Positions 7,751 to 15,581 of a stretch of DNA of 64,000 nt are shown piece after piece. The number at the start of each line of letters is the position of its first letter. Position 1 is the first letter of the stretch. Both the position numbers and the translations under genes were made by a program. The stretch lies in contig JAJYUA010000008.1 in NCBI GenBank assembly GCA_021792755.1, positions 73,930 through 137,929 of the forward strand, written 5' to 3'. The DNA is from Pseudomonadota bacterium. GTDB taxonomy: Bacteria; Pseudomonadota; Gammaproteobacteria; Steroidobacterales; Steroidobacteraceae. The notes beneath the pieces were generated by a model, which was not told the DNA's origin, ran no database searches, and was given only the letters and a program-made list of their open reading frames with translations.

Positions 7751-8293
7751 ATGCCCATGAAACGCTCGATTAACTCACAGACCGTCCTCAAGCCCCAGGA
7801 TCTCGTCGTCCTTCTGAAGCTGCTGCTCCTGGGCGATCAGCGGCGTAGCTTCGCCGTACTGGCGGCGGAGCTGTCGATGTCCGCCTCAGAAGTCCACGGA
7901 AGCGTGAAGCGAGCGATCGCGGCCCGACTGGCTTACCAGGTAGACAGCCAACTCAGGGTCTCCAAAGCCGCACTGAAGGAATTCGTGCTGCACGGAGCAA
8001 AATATGCATTTCCTGCGACTTTCGGTGTTCCAACGCGCGGCATGCCGACTGCCTACGCTGCTCCGCCGCTATCCGCCGTGATCGTGCACTCGAGTACCGA
8101 AATGCCAGTCTGGCCCAGCCCCGACGGAGAAGAGCGGGGGATCAGCTTTTATCCCCTATATCCAACGGTGCCTCAGGCCGCCCGTAAGGACCCACTGCTG
8201 TACGAGACACTCGCTCTATTTGACGCGCTGCGCGGGGGCGCGGCACGTGAGCGCAACATCGCCGCAAAGCTGTTGGAGGAGCGCTTCAAATGA
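7751..8293 (+). CDS. Winged-helix DNA-binding protein, putative antitoxin
   Basis: A 180-residue protein whose first 70 residues look like a helix-turn-helix or MarR-like winged helix (LVVLLKLLLLGDQRRSFAVLAAELSMSASEVHGSVKRAI). The rest is a Pro-rich linker and a C-terminal helical segment. Its stop overlaps the start of the nucleotidyltransferase gene by 4 bases (ATGA), so they are co-translated. The layout of DNA-binding partner followed by nucleotidyltransferase recalls AbiEi/AbiEii-type toxin-antitoxin pairs, though I cannot place this protein in AbiEi itself. A palindrome just upstream may be its operator. Confidence 0.72.
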   Translation: MPMKRSINSQTVLKPQDLVVLLKLLLLGDQRRSFAVLAAELSMSASEVHGSVKRAIAARLAYQVDSQLRVSKAALKEFVLHGAKYAFPATFGVPTRGMPTAYAAPPLSAVIVHSSTEMPVWPSPDGEERGISFYPLYPTVPQAARKDPLLYETLALFDALRGGAARERNIAAKLLEERFK

Positions 8294-8991
8294 GAAGCCA
8301 CGATCTAAACCTGGCGCTTCTTGAGTCCGTTGTCGCCGCGCTAGGGCCGCTGTCTCCGCAATTCGTATTCGTCGGCGGCTGCGTTACAGGTCTCCTCATA
8401 ACCGACGCGGCAACCCCCGCCGTGCGTGCGACTCGTGACGTCGATGCCATCGTACAAGTCGTATCACTCGGCGAGTACCACGCCCTGGAGCGCCAGATCC
8501 AAAATGCCGGACTGCGACATGATCAGACTCCAGATGCGCCCGTTTGCCGCTGGAGAGCCGGTGGCGCACTTCTGGATGTCATGCCGACAGACAGGGCGGT
8601 CTTGGGTTTCGGCAATCGTTGGTACGACGAAGCAGTCCGCACGGCCTCAATGTGGCAATTGCCGAGCGGCACAGTCATTCGCCTGATCTCTGCCCCTGTC
8701 TTCATTGCGACCAAACTGGAAGCATTCGCCGATCGCGGCGAGGGCGACTTCCTTGCCAGCCACGATCTCGAGGACATCACGACCGTCGTGGATGGACGCT
8801 CCCAACTCATCAATGAGGCCGTGGCAGCTTCACCTGAGGTACGCCACTATCTCAGCGGGCGATTCAGCGACTTGCTGCAGAATCCGCGCTTCGTCGAAGC
8901 ACTGCCAGGCCACCTTCCCGGTGATGCCCAGAGCCAAGCACGTCTCCCGGTTATCCTGGACCGTCTCCAGCAGCTATCAAGCCTCCCCTAG
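8290..8991 (+). CDS. Nucleotidyltransferase (polymerase-beta superfamily), putative toxin
   Basis: A 233-residue protein with the minimal nucleotidyltransferase signature: GG in FVGGCVTGLL (about residues 28-37), the paired acids in TRDVDAIV (about 48-55) and a third acid in ALLDVMPTD near residue 97. A helical C-terminal half follows, with KLEAFADRGEGDFLASHDLEDI typical of AbiEii/DUF6036-like proteins. Such enzymes act as toxins by modifying tRNA or proteins. It is translationally coupled to the upstream DNA-binding gene. Catalytic residues appear intact; the target is unknown. Confidence 0.8.
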   Translation: MRSHDLNLALLESVVAALGPLSPQFVFVGGCVTGLLITDAATPAVRATRDVDAIVQVVSLGEYHALERQIQNAGLRHDQTPDAPVCRWRAGGALLDVMPTDRAVLGFGNRWYDEAVRTASMWQLPSGTVIRLISAPVFIATKLEAFADRGEGDFLASHDLEDITTVVDGRSQLINEAVAASPEVRHYLSGRFSDLLQNPRFVEALPGHLPGDAQSQARLPVILDRLQQLSSLP

Positions 8992-9053
8992 CGCCGCCAA
9001 TTTGCCTCGGGAATCGACTCTTCGGCAGACCGATTCATGACGCCAAGAAATGC

Positions 9054-9098
9054 TGGTGGAAAGGGAGGGACTCGAACCCTCGACCCCGGCATTATGAG
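9054..9098 (-). repeat. tRNA-Met 3'-fragment repeat, att copy 3
   Basis: 45 bp identical to the tRNA-Met 3' part and to copy 1, including the AAATGC-like flank on the CCA side. It separates the nucleotidyltransferase unit from the RHH/MazF unit. Confidence 0.85.
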
Positions 9099-9185
9099 GC
9101 CTCGGGACGGCTATTCGCTGGATGCTGTACTGGCGACCTATGTGGAGTACAATGTAGATCGCGTTACACATTCTACTCCACAGCC

Positions 9186-9419
9186 TTGAAAACGATTCAG
9201 ATGACGATTGATGATCAGCTCCTCAAGCTGGTCGACAAGATGAGCCGTGAAAGGAGGACTACGCGCTCGGCCTTCATCCGGCACGCCCTTGAAGCCGAAA
9301 TTCGCCACCAGCACCTCCGCGACGAGGAGACGCGTCACGCGCAGGGGTATGCCCGCCATCCGGTGGCCCTTGGGGAGTTCGACGTCTGGCTGAGCGACCA
9401 GGACTGGGGCACTCAGTGA
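9186..9419 (+). CDS. Ribbon-helix-helix antitoxin (CopG/MazE-like)
   Basis: A 77-residue protein with an N-terminal ribbon-helix-helix fold: strand KTIQMTIDDQLLKLVDKM, then RRTTRSAFIRHALEAEIR. Such proteins bind operator DNA as dimers and neutralise the partner toxin with their C-terminal tail. Start TTG 9186 gives the usual MKTIQ beginning; ATG at 9201 is the alternative. Its stop overlaps the toxin start (GTGA), the normal coupling for RHH/MazF pairs. Confidence 0.87.
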   Translation: MKTIQMTIDDQLLKLVDKMSRERRTTRSAFIRHALEAEIRHQHLRDEETRHAQGYARHPVALGEFDVWLSDQDWGTQ

Positions 9420-9736
9420 ACCGAGGTGATGTCTGCTGGTACACGTTCAGGACGCCCGATAAGAAGCGCCCCGTGCTGATTCTCACCCGCGACTCTGCAA
9501 TCACGGTCCTGAACTCCGTCACCATTGCGCCTATCACATCGACGATCCGCAACATCCCCACCGAAGTGGTGCTGACCGAAAACGATGGACTTCCCCACAC
9601 CTGTGCCGCGAACTTCGACAACCTTCAGACCGTACCCAAGAGCCAGATTGGCGATCGCATTGCCCAATTGTCACGGCACAAGATGAAACAGGCGGCAGCT
9701 GCCGTCTCATTCGCACTTGCGTTGAACGAAGATTAA
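9416..9736 (+). CDS. MazF/PemK-type endoribonuclease toxin
   Basis: A 106-residue MazF-fold protein. It has the N-terminal RGDVCWYTF strand, the conserved KRPVLILTRD segment, the TIAPITSTIRN region, and the closing SQIGDRIAQLS motif. MazF toxins cleave mRNA or rRNA at short sequence motifs. Start GTG overlaps the antitoxin stop by 4 bases. Full-length and apparently intact. Confidence 0.92.
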   Translation: MNRGDVCWYTFRTPDKKRPVLILTRDSAITVLNSVTIAPITSTIRNIPTEVVLTENDGLPHTCAANFDNLQTVPKSQIGDRIAQLSRHKMKQAAAAVSFALALNED

Positions 9737-9998
9737 GTCTATTCCAGACTCTGATGCACCAACGCCAGCTCACGACCCGAAGCAGACTCCGGCCCCTCTC
9801 CATCCCGGCCAGTCGAAGCAGAGTGTAGCTGACGTTCCAAGGTCCGCTTTGGAGATTCGCCGCCAGTCGGATGTCGTTTAAGCTGTCGGCGCGCGACGAG
9901 CCAAACGTAGCCGCGCGATGCTGACCGTTTCGATAAGCTCAATCGCGCAGGATGATATTCTCGCAGTGGGCAGCGCATCGGAACTGGGACGATAGACC

Positions 9999-10310
9999 AT
10001 GCCGGAGACCATTAGAGAGCGCCTCAAGCGGCGCGTTCGACGCACGACAATCGTTGCGTTCACAGCATGGGCGGTAGCGGCCATCAGCCTCATCACGACG
10101 CACGGCCGCGCCCCGGCGCCCATGCTCATCCTGGCTTTCGTCGTATTCGCCGCATCCGTGCTGTACGCCCTGTTCACCCGATGCCCCAAGTGTTCCGCGG
10201 TACTTGGCCAATGCGTCACGAACCACGTGGGAATCAGGATGGGTCGGATATTTCCCAAACCCAAGTACTGCCCTTATTGCGGCGTGAGTCTCGATGACCC
10301 CTGTCCATAG
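9999..10310 (+). CDS. Small membrane protein with C-terminal zinc ribbon
   Basis: A 103-residue protein with two predicted membrane helices (about 20-35 and 43-58) separated by a short loop, followed by a cytoplasmic zinc ribbon with CPKC and CPYC knuckles about 28 residues apart. No known function. It lies 262 bp downstream of the MazF gene; the gap between them holds no recognisable gene. Confidence 0.65.
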   Translation: MPETIRERLKRRVRRTTIVAFTAWAVAAISLITTHGRAPAPMLILAFVVFAASVLYALFTRCPKCSAVLGQCVTNHVGIRMGRIFPKPKYCPYCGVSLDDPCP

Positions 10311-10466
10311 CGTCGATCTTCGGATTTTGGTGGCCGGACGACTGAGTCCAGGGGATAGCTCGATGCGACGTTGGACCGCTTCTCGGTGCTATGTATACGC
10401 CGCGCCGACACCAGCGATAAATGCACGGCCATGTCTCTTGTGGCTAACCGACACGCCAGGTACCGC

Positions 10467-10712
10467 ATGCCGATAGAGTTCCGAGTGTCCGCATCCCTCG
10501 TGGCGCTGGTGATCCTTTCCCCCGCTGCATGGTCCCTTCGCCCGAGTCATCGGAAGCCCATCGGCGGCTTCTCGCTTGCGCGTCGCCGGCTAGACCCATT
10601 CATGCGCGCAACGTTCAACGCGGAAGGATATCCGCGCAGGTACGCGTGGCACATTCCTCTGTTGAGCTGTGCGGTTGTCCTTGCTCTTTTGTGGACCTAT
10701 GGCGGCGCCTGA
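10467..10712 (+). CDS. Small predicted membrane protein
   Basis: An 81-residue protein with hydrophobic segments at both ends (VSASLVALVILSPAAW and IPLLSCAVVLALLWTYGG) and a basic middle. I do not recognise a family. The ATG at 10467 was chosen because the first hydrophobic segment starts right after it; the upstream part of the frame looks non-coding. It may pair with the zinc-ribbon membrane protein upstream. Low certainty. Confidence 0.4.
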   Translation: MPIEFRVSASLVALVILSPAAWSLRPSHRKPIGGFSLARRRLDPFMRATFNAEGYPRRYAWHIPLLSCAVVLALLWTYGGA

Positions 10713-11118
10713 GTTTAGTTGGAGCGAAGCGTAATCGGACGGGAAAGAGGTGCGGACACGTACAATGGCTTGCCACCTGCACGGCGAGAGCATCGTAAAA
10801 AAATGGCAATCTGTGGCTCAAGCCAGCCCTTATGACTTTGAACGCCTGCTCAGGAGCACGCAATTCCTTCACTGCGATTGTCTGGCCGGCTGCAGCCGAT
10901 CGCGCAATCTGTGCTGTTTGATATCTAGAGCGCCACACCGCCGGACGGGCTTGCTCCAGAGGAAATCGAAGACCTCAGCTCGCGGAAGGAGGTGGAGAAT
11001 CGCGGCGGATCGGCTACGTCCGGATTTCTCGCGACGTCAACCCCGTCGGCACTTGCACTTACCATGCACTTACGTCGAATGATGCCGCGAGGACTTGCTC
11101 CGCATCTCTTTGATTTAT
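10713..11118. other. Non-coding stretch beside tRNA-Met
   Basis: About 400 bp between the last small gene and the tRNA. Short open frames are present but none resembles a family. This is where an island integrase would usually sit, and none is seen. Confidence 0.5.
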
Positions 11119-11195
11119 TGGTGGAAAGGGAGGGACTCGAACCCTCGACCCCGGCATTATGAGTGCCGTGCTCTAACCGGCTGAGCTACCTTTCC
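11119..11195 (-). tRNA. tRNA-Met (CAT), elongator type
   Basis: A complete 77-nt cloverleaf on the minus strand: 7-bp acceptor stem GGAAAGG/CCTTTCC, D-arm GCTC/GAGC, anticodon stem CGGCA/TGCCG with loop CTCATAA (anticodon CAT), T-arm GAGGG/CCCTC with loop TTCGAGT, and encoded CCA. The internal sequence follows the E. coli elongator tRNA-Met (TAGCTCAG, GGTTAGAGCAC, CTCATAATG). It is the attachment site of the island array to its left. Confidence 0.96.
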
Positions 11196-11291
11196 TCGTA
11201 GTCGTCAGATCCCCGCTCCCCAGGCTGGTGCGGCAACCGCCGCCTGAAAAGGCAGCGCATTGTCGACGGGGTGCGCAGGAGGTGTCAACCG

Positions 11292-12386
11292 CTACACATT
11301 GAAGCGGAAGTGCACCACATCCCCCTCCTGCATCACATATTCCTTGCCCTCGAGGCGAAGCTTGCCCGCCTCGCGGGCTCCTCCTTCCCCCTGGCAAGCA
11401 ATGTAATCGGCATAGCCGATCACCTCGGCACGGATAAAGCCGTGCTCGAAATCGGTGTGAATCACGCCTGCGGCCTGCGGGGCCGTGGCGCCGATCGGCA
11501 CGGTCCATGCCCGCACCTCCTTTTCCCCGGCGGTGAAGAAGGTCTGCAAGCCCAGCAACCGGTACCCGGCCCGGATCACTCGGTCCAGGCTCGGCTCCTG
11601 CAACCCGAGCTCGGCGAGAAATGCGGTCCGGTCGGCGGCCTCGAGCTGGGCAATTTCCGCTTCGATGGACGCGCAGATCGATACCGTCACGGCCCCTTCA
11701 GCGGCGGCGCGTTTCTCGACCGCCGCCAGCAGCGGATTGTCCTTGAACCCCCCTTCGACCACATTCGCCACGTACATCACGGGCTTCGCCGTCAGCAGCT
11801 GCAAGTCGCGCACGTCATGGCGTTCCTCCCCCGAGAGCTGCATTGCACGAACCGGTTTCACCTGGTCCAGATGCGCCTTGATCCGCTCGAGCAGCGCCTT
11901 CCTGCGCAGCGCCTCCTTGTCCCCACCCTTGGCCGCCTTCGCGGCGCGCTCCAAGCCCTTGTCCACCGTGGCGAGGTCCGCCAGCGCGAGCTCGGTGTCG
12001 ATCACCTCCATGTCACTGTTCGGATCGACTCGACCCGCCACGTGGACGATGTCCGAACTCTCGAAGCAGCGCACCACGTGCGCGATGGCGTCGACCTCGC
12101 GGATGTGCGCGAGGAACTGATTACCCAGACCCTCTCCCTTGGAGGCCCCCGCCACCAGACCGGCGATGTCGAGGAATTCCACCGTCGCCGGCACGATACG
12201 CTCCGGGTGCACGATCGCCGCCAATGTCTCGAGCCGCCTGTCGGGCACCGGCACCATACCCACGTTCGGATCGATGGTGCAGAACGGATAGTTGGCCGCG
12301 GCCGCGTTCTGCGCTTGCGTGAGCGCGTTGAACAGCGTCGACTTGCCGACGTTCGGCAATCCCACGATGCCGCAGCGGATGGACAT
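11292..12386 (-). CDS. ychF: Redox-regulated ATPase YchF (Obg-like)
   Basis: A universally conserved P-loop NTPase that prefers ATP, binds ribosomes and is implicated in oxidative stress responses. At 364 residues it has the usual length. It has Walker [10 protein letters not shown] near residue 8, the switch region [20 protein letters not shown], and a C-terminal TGS-like domain ending in [18 protein letters not shown]. It follows pth in the conserved prs-rplY-pth-ychF order. Confidence 0.98.
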   Translation of the reverse strand: MSIRCGIVGLPNVGKSTLFNALTQAQNAAAANYPFCTIDPNVGMVPVPDRRLETLAAIVHPERIVPATVEFLDIAGLVAGASKGEGLGNQFLAHIREVDAIAHVVRCFESSDIVHVAGRVDPNSDMEVIDTELALADLATVDKGLERAAKAAKGGDKEALRRKALLERIKAHLDQVKPVRAMQLSGEERHDVRDLQLLTAKPVMYVANVVEGGFKDNPLLAAVEKRAAAEGAVTVSICASIEAEIAQLEAADRTAFLAELGLQEPSLDRVIRAGYRLLGLQTFFTAGEKEVRAWTVPIGATAPQAAGVIHTDFEHGFIRAEVIGYADYIACQGEGGAREAGKLRLEGKEYVMQEGDVVHFRFNV

Positions 12387-12411
12387 GAAACGGACTCCTG
12401 CGCCTTCGGTC

Positions 12412-13020
12412 TCAGGCCGGGCGCGCCGGGGGTTCTGCGCTGCCGCGCCTGTGCAGGCGGTTCATCGCCATCCCTGCGCCCTCGAGCAACATCATGGGAA
12501 TGACGTCCGCGGCCGCGCTCACCGCCTCCTGGATCAGCGCGGCCTCCGCCTGCGGCGGCCGGCCGAGCACGTAATCCAACACGGTGGAGCGGTCGACCGG
12601 ATGCCCGATGCCGATACGCAGCCGCCAGAACTTCTCGCCGAGCCGCGCCATCACGTCGCGCAGACCGTTGTGGCCGCCGGCGCCCCCTCCTTGCTTCAGC
12701 CGCGCCACCCCGGGCGGAAAGTCGAGCTCGTCATGGGCCACCAGGATGGTCTCGGACGCGATCTTGTGGAAACCCGCCAGGCTCTGCACCGCGCCGCCGC
12801 TCAGGTTCATATACGTCATGGGCTTGAGCAGCCACAGCTCCTGCTCGGCGATGCGCGCCCGGGCCACTTCGCCCTGGTGGCGGGATTCGCGTTTGAAGCC
12901 GGCGCCGGCTCGCCGGGCCAGCTCTTCCACGAAATCGAAGCCGGCGTTGTGGCGGGTGCGCGCGTAGGTGGGGCCGGGATTCCCCAACCCCACCACCAGC
13001 CTGAGCGGCGTCCCTGACAC
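12412..13020 (-). CDS. pth: Peptidyl-tRNA hydrolase
   Basis: Releases tRNA from prematurely dropped peptidyl-tRNA in the cytoplasm. The 202-residue protein has the family motifs [18 protein letters not shown] with the catalytic His, [13 protein letters not shown], and HDELDFPPG with the key Asp. It starts 6 bases after the rplY stop, so they form one operon with ychF downstream. Confidence 0.98.
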   Translation of the reverse strand: MSGTPLRLVVGLGNPGPTYARTRHNAGFDFVEELARRAGAGFKRESRHQGEVARARIAEQELWLLKPMTYMNLSGGAVQSLAGFHKIASETILVAHDELDFPPGVARLKQGGGAGGHNGLRDVMARLGEKFWRLRIGIGHPVDRSTVLDYVLGRPPQAEAALIQEAVSAAADVIPMMLLEGAGMAMNRLHRRGSAEPPARPA

Positions 13021-13026
13021 GGGCGG

Positions 13027-13767
13027 CTACTTCTTGACGCCCTCCTTCTTGGCGGGCGCCGCCTTCTCCTCGCCCTTCTTGGCCTCCCCGGCGGGTGCGC
13101 CGGCCGCAGCCGGCGCCGCGGCGGCAGCACCCTCGACCGGCGCTGCGGCGGCCGCCTCGGCAGCCACCGGCTCGGGCTCGGCGGCACGCGGACTGTGGAT
13201 GGACACCACCGGCGGGTTGCGGTGAGCGAGGTGCGGGATCGTGACGCCCGAGGGCAGCGGGACATCCGCCAGGAACTTCGTCTCGTTGAGATTCATGTCC
13301 GACAGATCGAGCTCGAGGAATTCCGGCAGATCCTTCGGCAGGCAGATCACCTCGACATCCGTGACCATGTGCGAAACGATACCGCCCTGGACCTTCACGC
13401 CGGGGCTTGCGGCCTCGCCCTTGAAGTGGATGGGCAGGTGCAGGCGGATCGGCTCGCTCTCGGTGACGCGCTGCAGATCCACGTGGACGATCTGGTGGCG
13501 GGCCGGATGCATCTGTACGTCCTTGACGATGGCCGGCTGCGCCGTGCCATCGACCGTGATCTGCACGATCGAGGAATAGAAACGCTCGTCCTCTATCACG
13601 GTGAGCAGCTTGTGATGCTCGAGCGAGAGCGCCTCGGCTTGCAAGTGACCTCCGTAGAGGATGGCGGGAACCCTGCCGGCGTTGCGCAGGCGGCGGCTCG
13701 CACCAGTGCCTTGCGCCCCGCGCGACTCGGCGTCGAAGCTGAATGAAATACGCATGATGTTCTCCAA
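13027..13767 (-). CDS. rplY: 50S ribosomal protein L25 / general stress protein Ctc
   Basis: Binds 5S rRNA in the large subunit. The 246-residue protein is the long Ctc form: an N-terminal L25 domain (GTGASRRLRNAGRVPAILYG) and a TL5-like C-terminal beta domain, followed by an Ala/Glu/Pro/Lys-rich tail from about residue 190 ending in EGVKK. The ATG at 13755 (MRISFSFDAES), four codons in, preceded by TGGAGAACATC, is an equally good start. Normally prs lies directly upstream; here a group II intron separates them. Confidence 0.97.
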   Translation of the reverse strand: MENIMRISFSFDAESRGAQGTGASRRLRNAGRVPAILYGGHLQAEALSLEHHKLLTVIEDERFYSSIVQITVDGTAQPAIVKDVQMHPARHQIVHVDLQRVTESEPIRLHLPIHFKGEAASPGVKVQGGIVSHMVTDVEVICLPKDLPEFLELDLSDMNLNETKFLADVPLPSGVTIPHLAHRNPPVVSIHSPRAAEPEPVAAEAAAAAPVEGAAAAAPAAAGAPAGEAKKGEEKAAPAKKEGVKK

Positions 13768-14078
13768 GTAACGTCAACAACCCGCCCGGACCCGCGACCA
13801 GATCCCGGCGTACCAAAAGCTCTATCGAACCGTCCAGAACGCCTCGCAACACGATCCTGGCCGGGCGCTCCGGGACACGAGCCGAGGCGCGAGTCTACAG
13901 GGGTTCGCCGCATGCGGCGAACGGCTGCCCAATGACCGATAGCCCGTGCCTGCGCGCAGCAGGGATGCGAGCCCTGCCTGGCACGGCAGCCAGGAGTCTG
14001 TGCCGGTACGCCGCAGAGCAGGGATGGCGCAGCGCAACAGCCTTGCGGCATCCCGGACGGGGCCATCTGCGAGGCACT
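13768..14078. other. rplY leader region with 20-bp palindrome
   Basis: About 310 bp between rplY and the 3' end of the group II intron, without a gene. It contains a perfect 20-bp palindrome at 13903-13922, GTTCGCCGCATGCGGCGAAC, not followed by a T-run on either strand, and a repeated GCAGGGATG further out. It should hold the rplY-pth-ychF promoter. Confidence 0.5.
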
Positions 14079-14143
14079 GTCGGGTAAGGGACTGGCGCGG
14101 TACCGAAAAGGGGTTTCGGTCCGTTTCCAGCCCCTCCCCATGG

Positions 14144-14176
14144 GAACTGCTCGTGAGGCTTTCCCTCAAGCAGCTC
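14144..14176 (-). ncRNA. Group II intron domain V
   Basis: A 33-nt hairpin on the minus strand, starting GAGCTGCTTGAGG, with a GAAA tetraloop and closing CTCACGAGCAGTTC. This matches the catalytic domain V layout, including the GAAA loop and a two-base bulge on the 3' side. It lies about 55 bases after the reverse transcriptase stop, as expected for an ORF in domain IV. Confidence 0.85.
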
Positions 14177-14231
14177 GCCCAATGGGATTCCTCGGAAGGG
14201 TTATGGGTCGTCGCGGTCATGACGGGGACTT

Positions 14232-15581
14232 TCACGAGAGCTTCCCGAGGCCTGGAAGTGGACGGAGTTTCCAATCCCAGTACAGCCCGAGAACCCCGTA
14301 GAGATATTCGTTACTCCATCGCCGCCAGCCGATGCTGCGCTTTCGCCGCCGCTTGCGTCGGGTCAAGAGCGTACGGACCTTCATTTCCATGCAGTCGCGG
14401 ACTTCGCTGAAGGCGCGACTGGAGTTACCAACCCGGAAGTACTCGACCCAGCCGGCGACCGCGGCGTTGATCCTCGTGACGATTGCTGCGGCAGTTGATG
14501 CCCCGCCGCGGGCAATGATGTCACGGATCTTCGCCTTGATCGCCTTACGGGCCTTCTTCTTCGGACTCATGTACACGTAGTATCCGGCCTTTTCCCGCTT
14601 GCGCACACGGCGCAGGTCAAACCCCAGGAACCCGAAGGCTTCGTCCTTCAGCGTGTCCACGATCTTGGTCTTCTCTCGGTTCAGTGTTACCCCGAGTGGG
14701 ATGAGCTGTTCCTCGAGCCGTTGCAGGGCACGTTCGGCCCAACCCCGTTTGGTGCGGTGTCCGCTGACGGTGATGCAAATGTCATCGGCGAACCGATGGT
14801 AGTTCACCGCCTCATAGGGGCCTTGCGCCGTCTTGCGACGGATCGCCTCGAACATCCAGTCGATCTCGTTCAAGTAGATATTGGCCGCCAGGGGACTGAA
14901 CGGGCCGCCTTGCGGCACCCCGATCTTCCCCGCAACCTTGATAATCTGCTTGATCAGATGCATGACCCGAGGGTCCTGGACTCGCTTGGCGATCTTGTCC
15001 AACAAGATCGAGTGTCGAAGATTGTCAAAATACTTCGACAGATCGACATCAATCACGATGGACATCCGCCGCAACACACTGCGCCTGACTTGCGCCAGAG
15101 CGTAATGCGGTGATCGCCGAGGGCGGAAGCCGTAGGAGTTCGGGCAGAAGTCGGCCTCAAAGATCGCTTCGAGGATGAGCTTCAGTGCCCCCTGGACCAC
15201 GCGGTCGCGGATGCAGGGAATCTGGAGCGTTCTGACTTTCCCGTTCTCTTTCGGTATATCCACCCGGCGATTCGGCTTCGGTTGATACCTGCCTGATTCA
15301 AGATCGTCCCGAATTTCCGCCAGAACGCCGGCGAGTCCCGATGCCTCGATCACTTCGAAGCTTTGGCCATCGATGCCCGGGGCCCCACCGTTCCTCTTGG
15401 CAATCCGGTACGCTTCCTCGAGGGTTTGCCTCTTCGACACATGCACGAAGAGCCCCCAGAAGCGATGCGTCTTCTCCGACTTCGCCTTCCGATAAATGCG
15501 TCGCCGCCGTTCCTGCAAATCGAACCGCCGATCCTGCAGCTCAAGCCGCAGCTCCGGCGGATCAATAGGCGCCTTTGTCAT
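14232..15581 (-). CDS. ltrA: Group II intron reverse transcriptase/maturase
   Basis: A 449-residue protein that splices its host intron and copies it into new sites. Reverse transcriptase blocks are in order: GGAPGIDG near 65-72, PKENGKVRTLQIPCIRDRVVQ, the catalytic strand IDVDLSKYFD (177-186), GVPQGGPFSP (221-230) and YHRFADD with catalytic FADD at 264-267. The maturase domain X follows (AGWVEYFRVGNSS, then a basic region ending GWRRWSNEYLYGVLGLYWDWK). No HNH endonuclease domain is present. The frame is intact. Confidence 0.95.
   Translation of the reverse strand: MTKAPIDPPELRLELQDRRFDLQERRRRIYRKAKSEKTHRFWGLFVHVSKRQTLEEAYRIAKRNGGAPGIDGQSFEVIEASGLAGVLAEIRDDLESGRYQPKPNRRVDIPKENGKVRTLQIPCIRDRVVQGALKLILEAIFEADFCPNSYGFRPRRSPHYALAQVRRSVLRRMSIVIDVDLSKYFDNLRHSILLDKIAKRVQDPRVMHLIKQIIKVAGKIGVPQGGPFSPLAANIYLNEIDWMFEAIRRKTAQGPYEAVNYHRFADDICITVSGHRTKRGWAERALQRLEEQLIPLGVTLNREKTKIVDTLKDEAFGFLGFDLRRVRKREKAGYYVYMSPKKKARKAIKAKIRDIIARGGASTAAAIVTRINAAVAGWVEYFRVGNSSRAFSEVRDCMEMKVRTLLTRRKRRRKRSIGWRRWSNEYLYGVLGLYWDWKLRPLPGLGKLS

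Larger units (their letters stand above)
7549..9054 (+). mobile_element. 1.5-kb att-bounded unit with HTH/nucleotidyltransferase pair
   Basis: The segment between att copies 2 and 3 contains one two-gene operon and nothing else recognisable. It is bounded on both sides by the tRNA-Met fragment. With no integrase, it resembles a minimal integrated cassette or the deletion remnant of a larger island. Confidence 0.6.
9098..11119 (+). mobile_element. 2-kb att-bounded unit with RHH/MazF module
   Basis: The segment between att copy 3 and the intact tRNA-Met. It holds an antitoxin-toxin pair, two small membrane protein genes and about 400 bp with nothing recognisable next to the tRNA. Because it adjoins the intact tRNA it should be the most recent arrival. 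No integrase gene is seen. Confidence 0.55.
846..11195 (-). mobile_element. Tandem array of elements integrated at tRNA-Met
   Basis: An intact tRNA-Met gene at the right edge (11119-11195) is preceded on its 3' side by three direct copies of its last 45 bp, at 846-890, 7505-7549 and 9054-9098. These delimit units of about 6.7, 1.5 and 2.1 kb. The repeat runs from the anticodon loop to the CCA end, the pattern left by site-specific integration into a tRNA anticodon loop with the tRNA restored on one side. Contents are modular and accessory: three TA-like pairs, a monooxygenase and an IS. No tyrosine or serine integrase is recognisable in the window, so units may be remnants, be mobilised in trans, or have their integrase to the left. 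Confidence 0.8.

Noticed and set aside
846..9098. The three tRNA-like repeats as functional tRNA genes
   Set aside because: Each lacks the 5' half (acceptor 5' strand, D-arm and 5' anticodon stem), so none can fold into a tRNA.
11015..11105. A short frame reading IGYVRISRD, recalling the start of serine recombinases
   Set aside because: Only a few residues match, there is no start codon with a ribosome binding site, and the frame ends within about 35 residues; too little to call an integrase remnant.
11271..12503. A 410-residue plus-strand frame over ychF
   Set aside because: Antisense shadow of the clearly conserved ychF gene.
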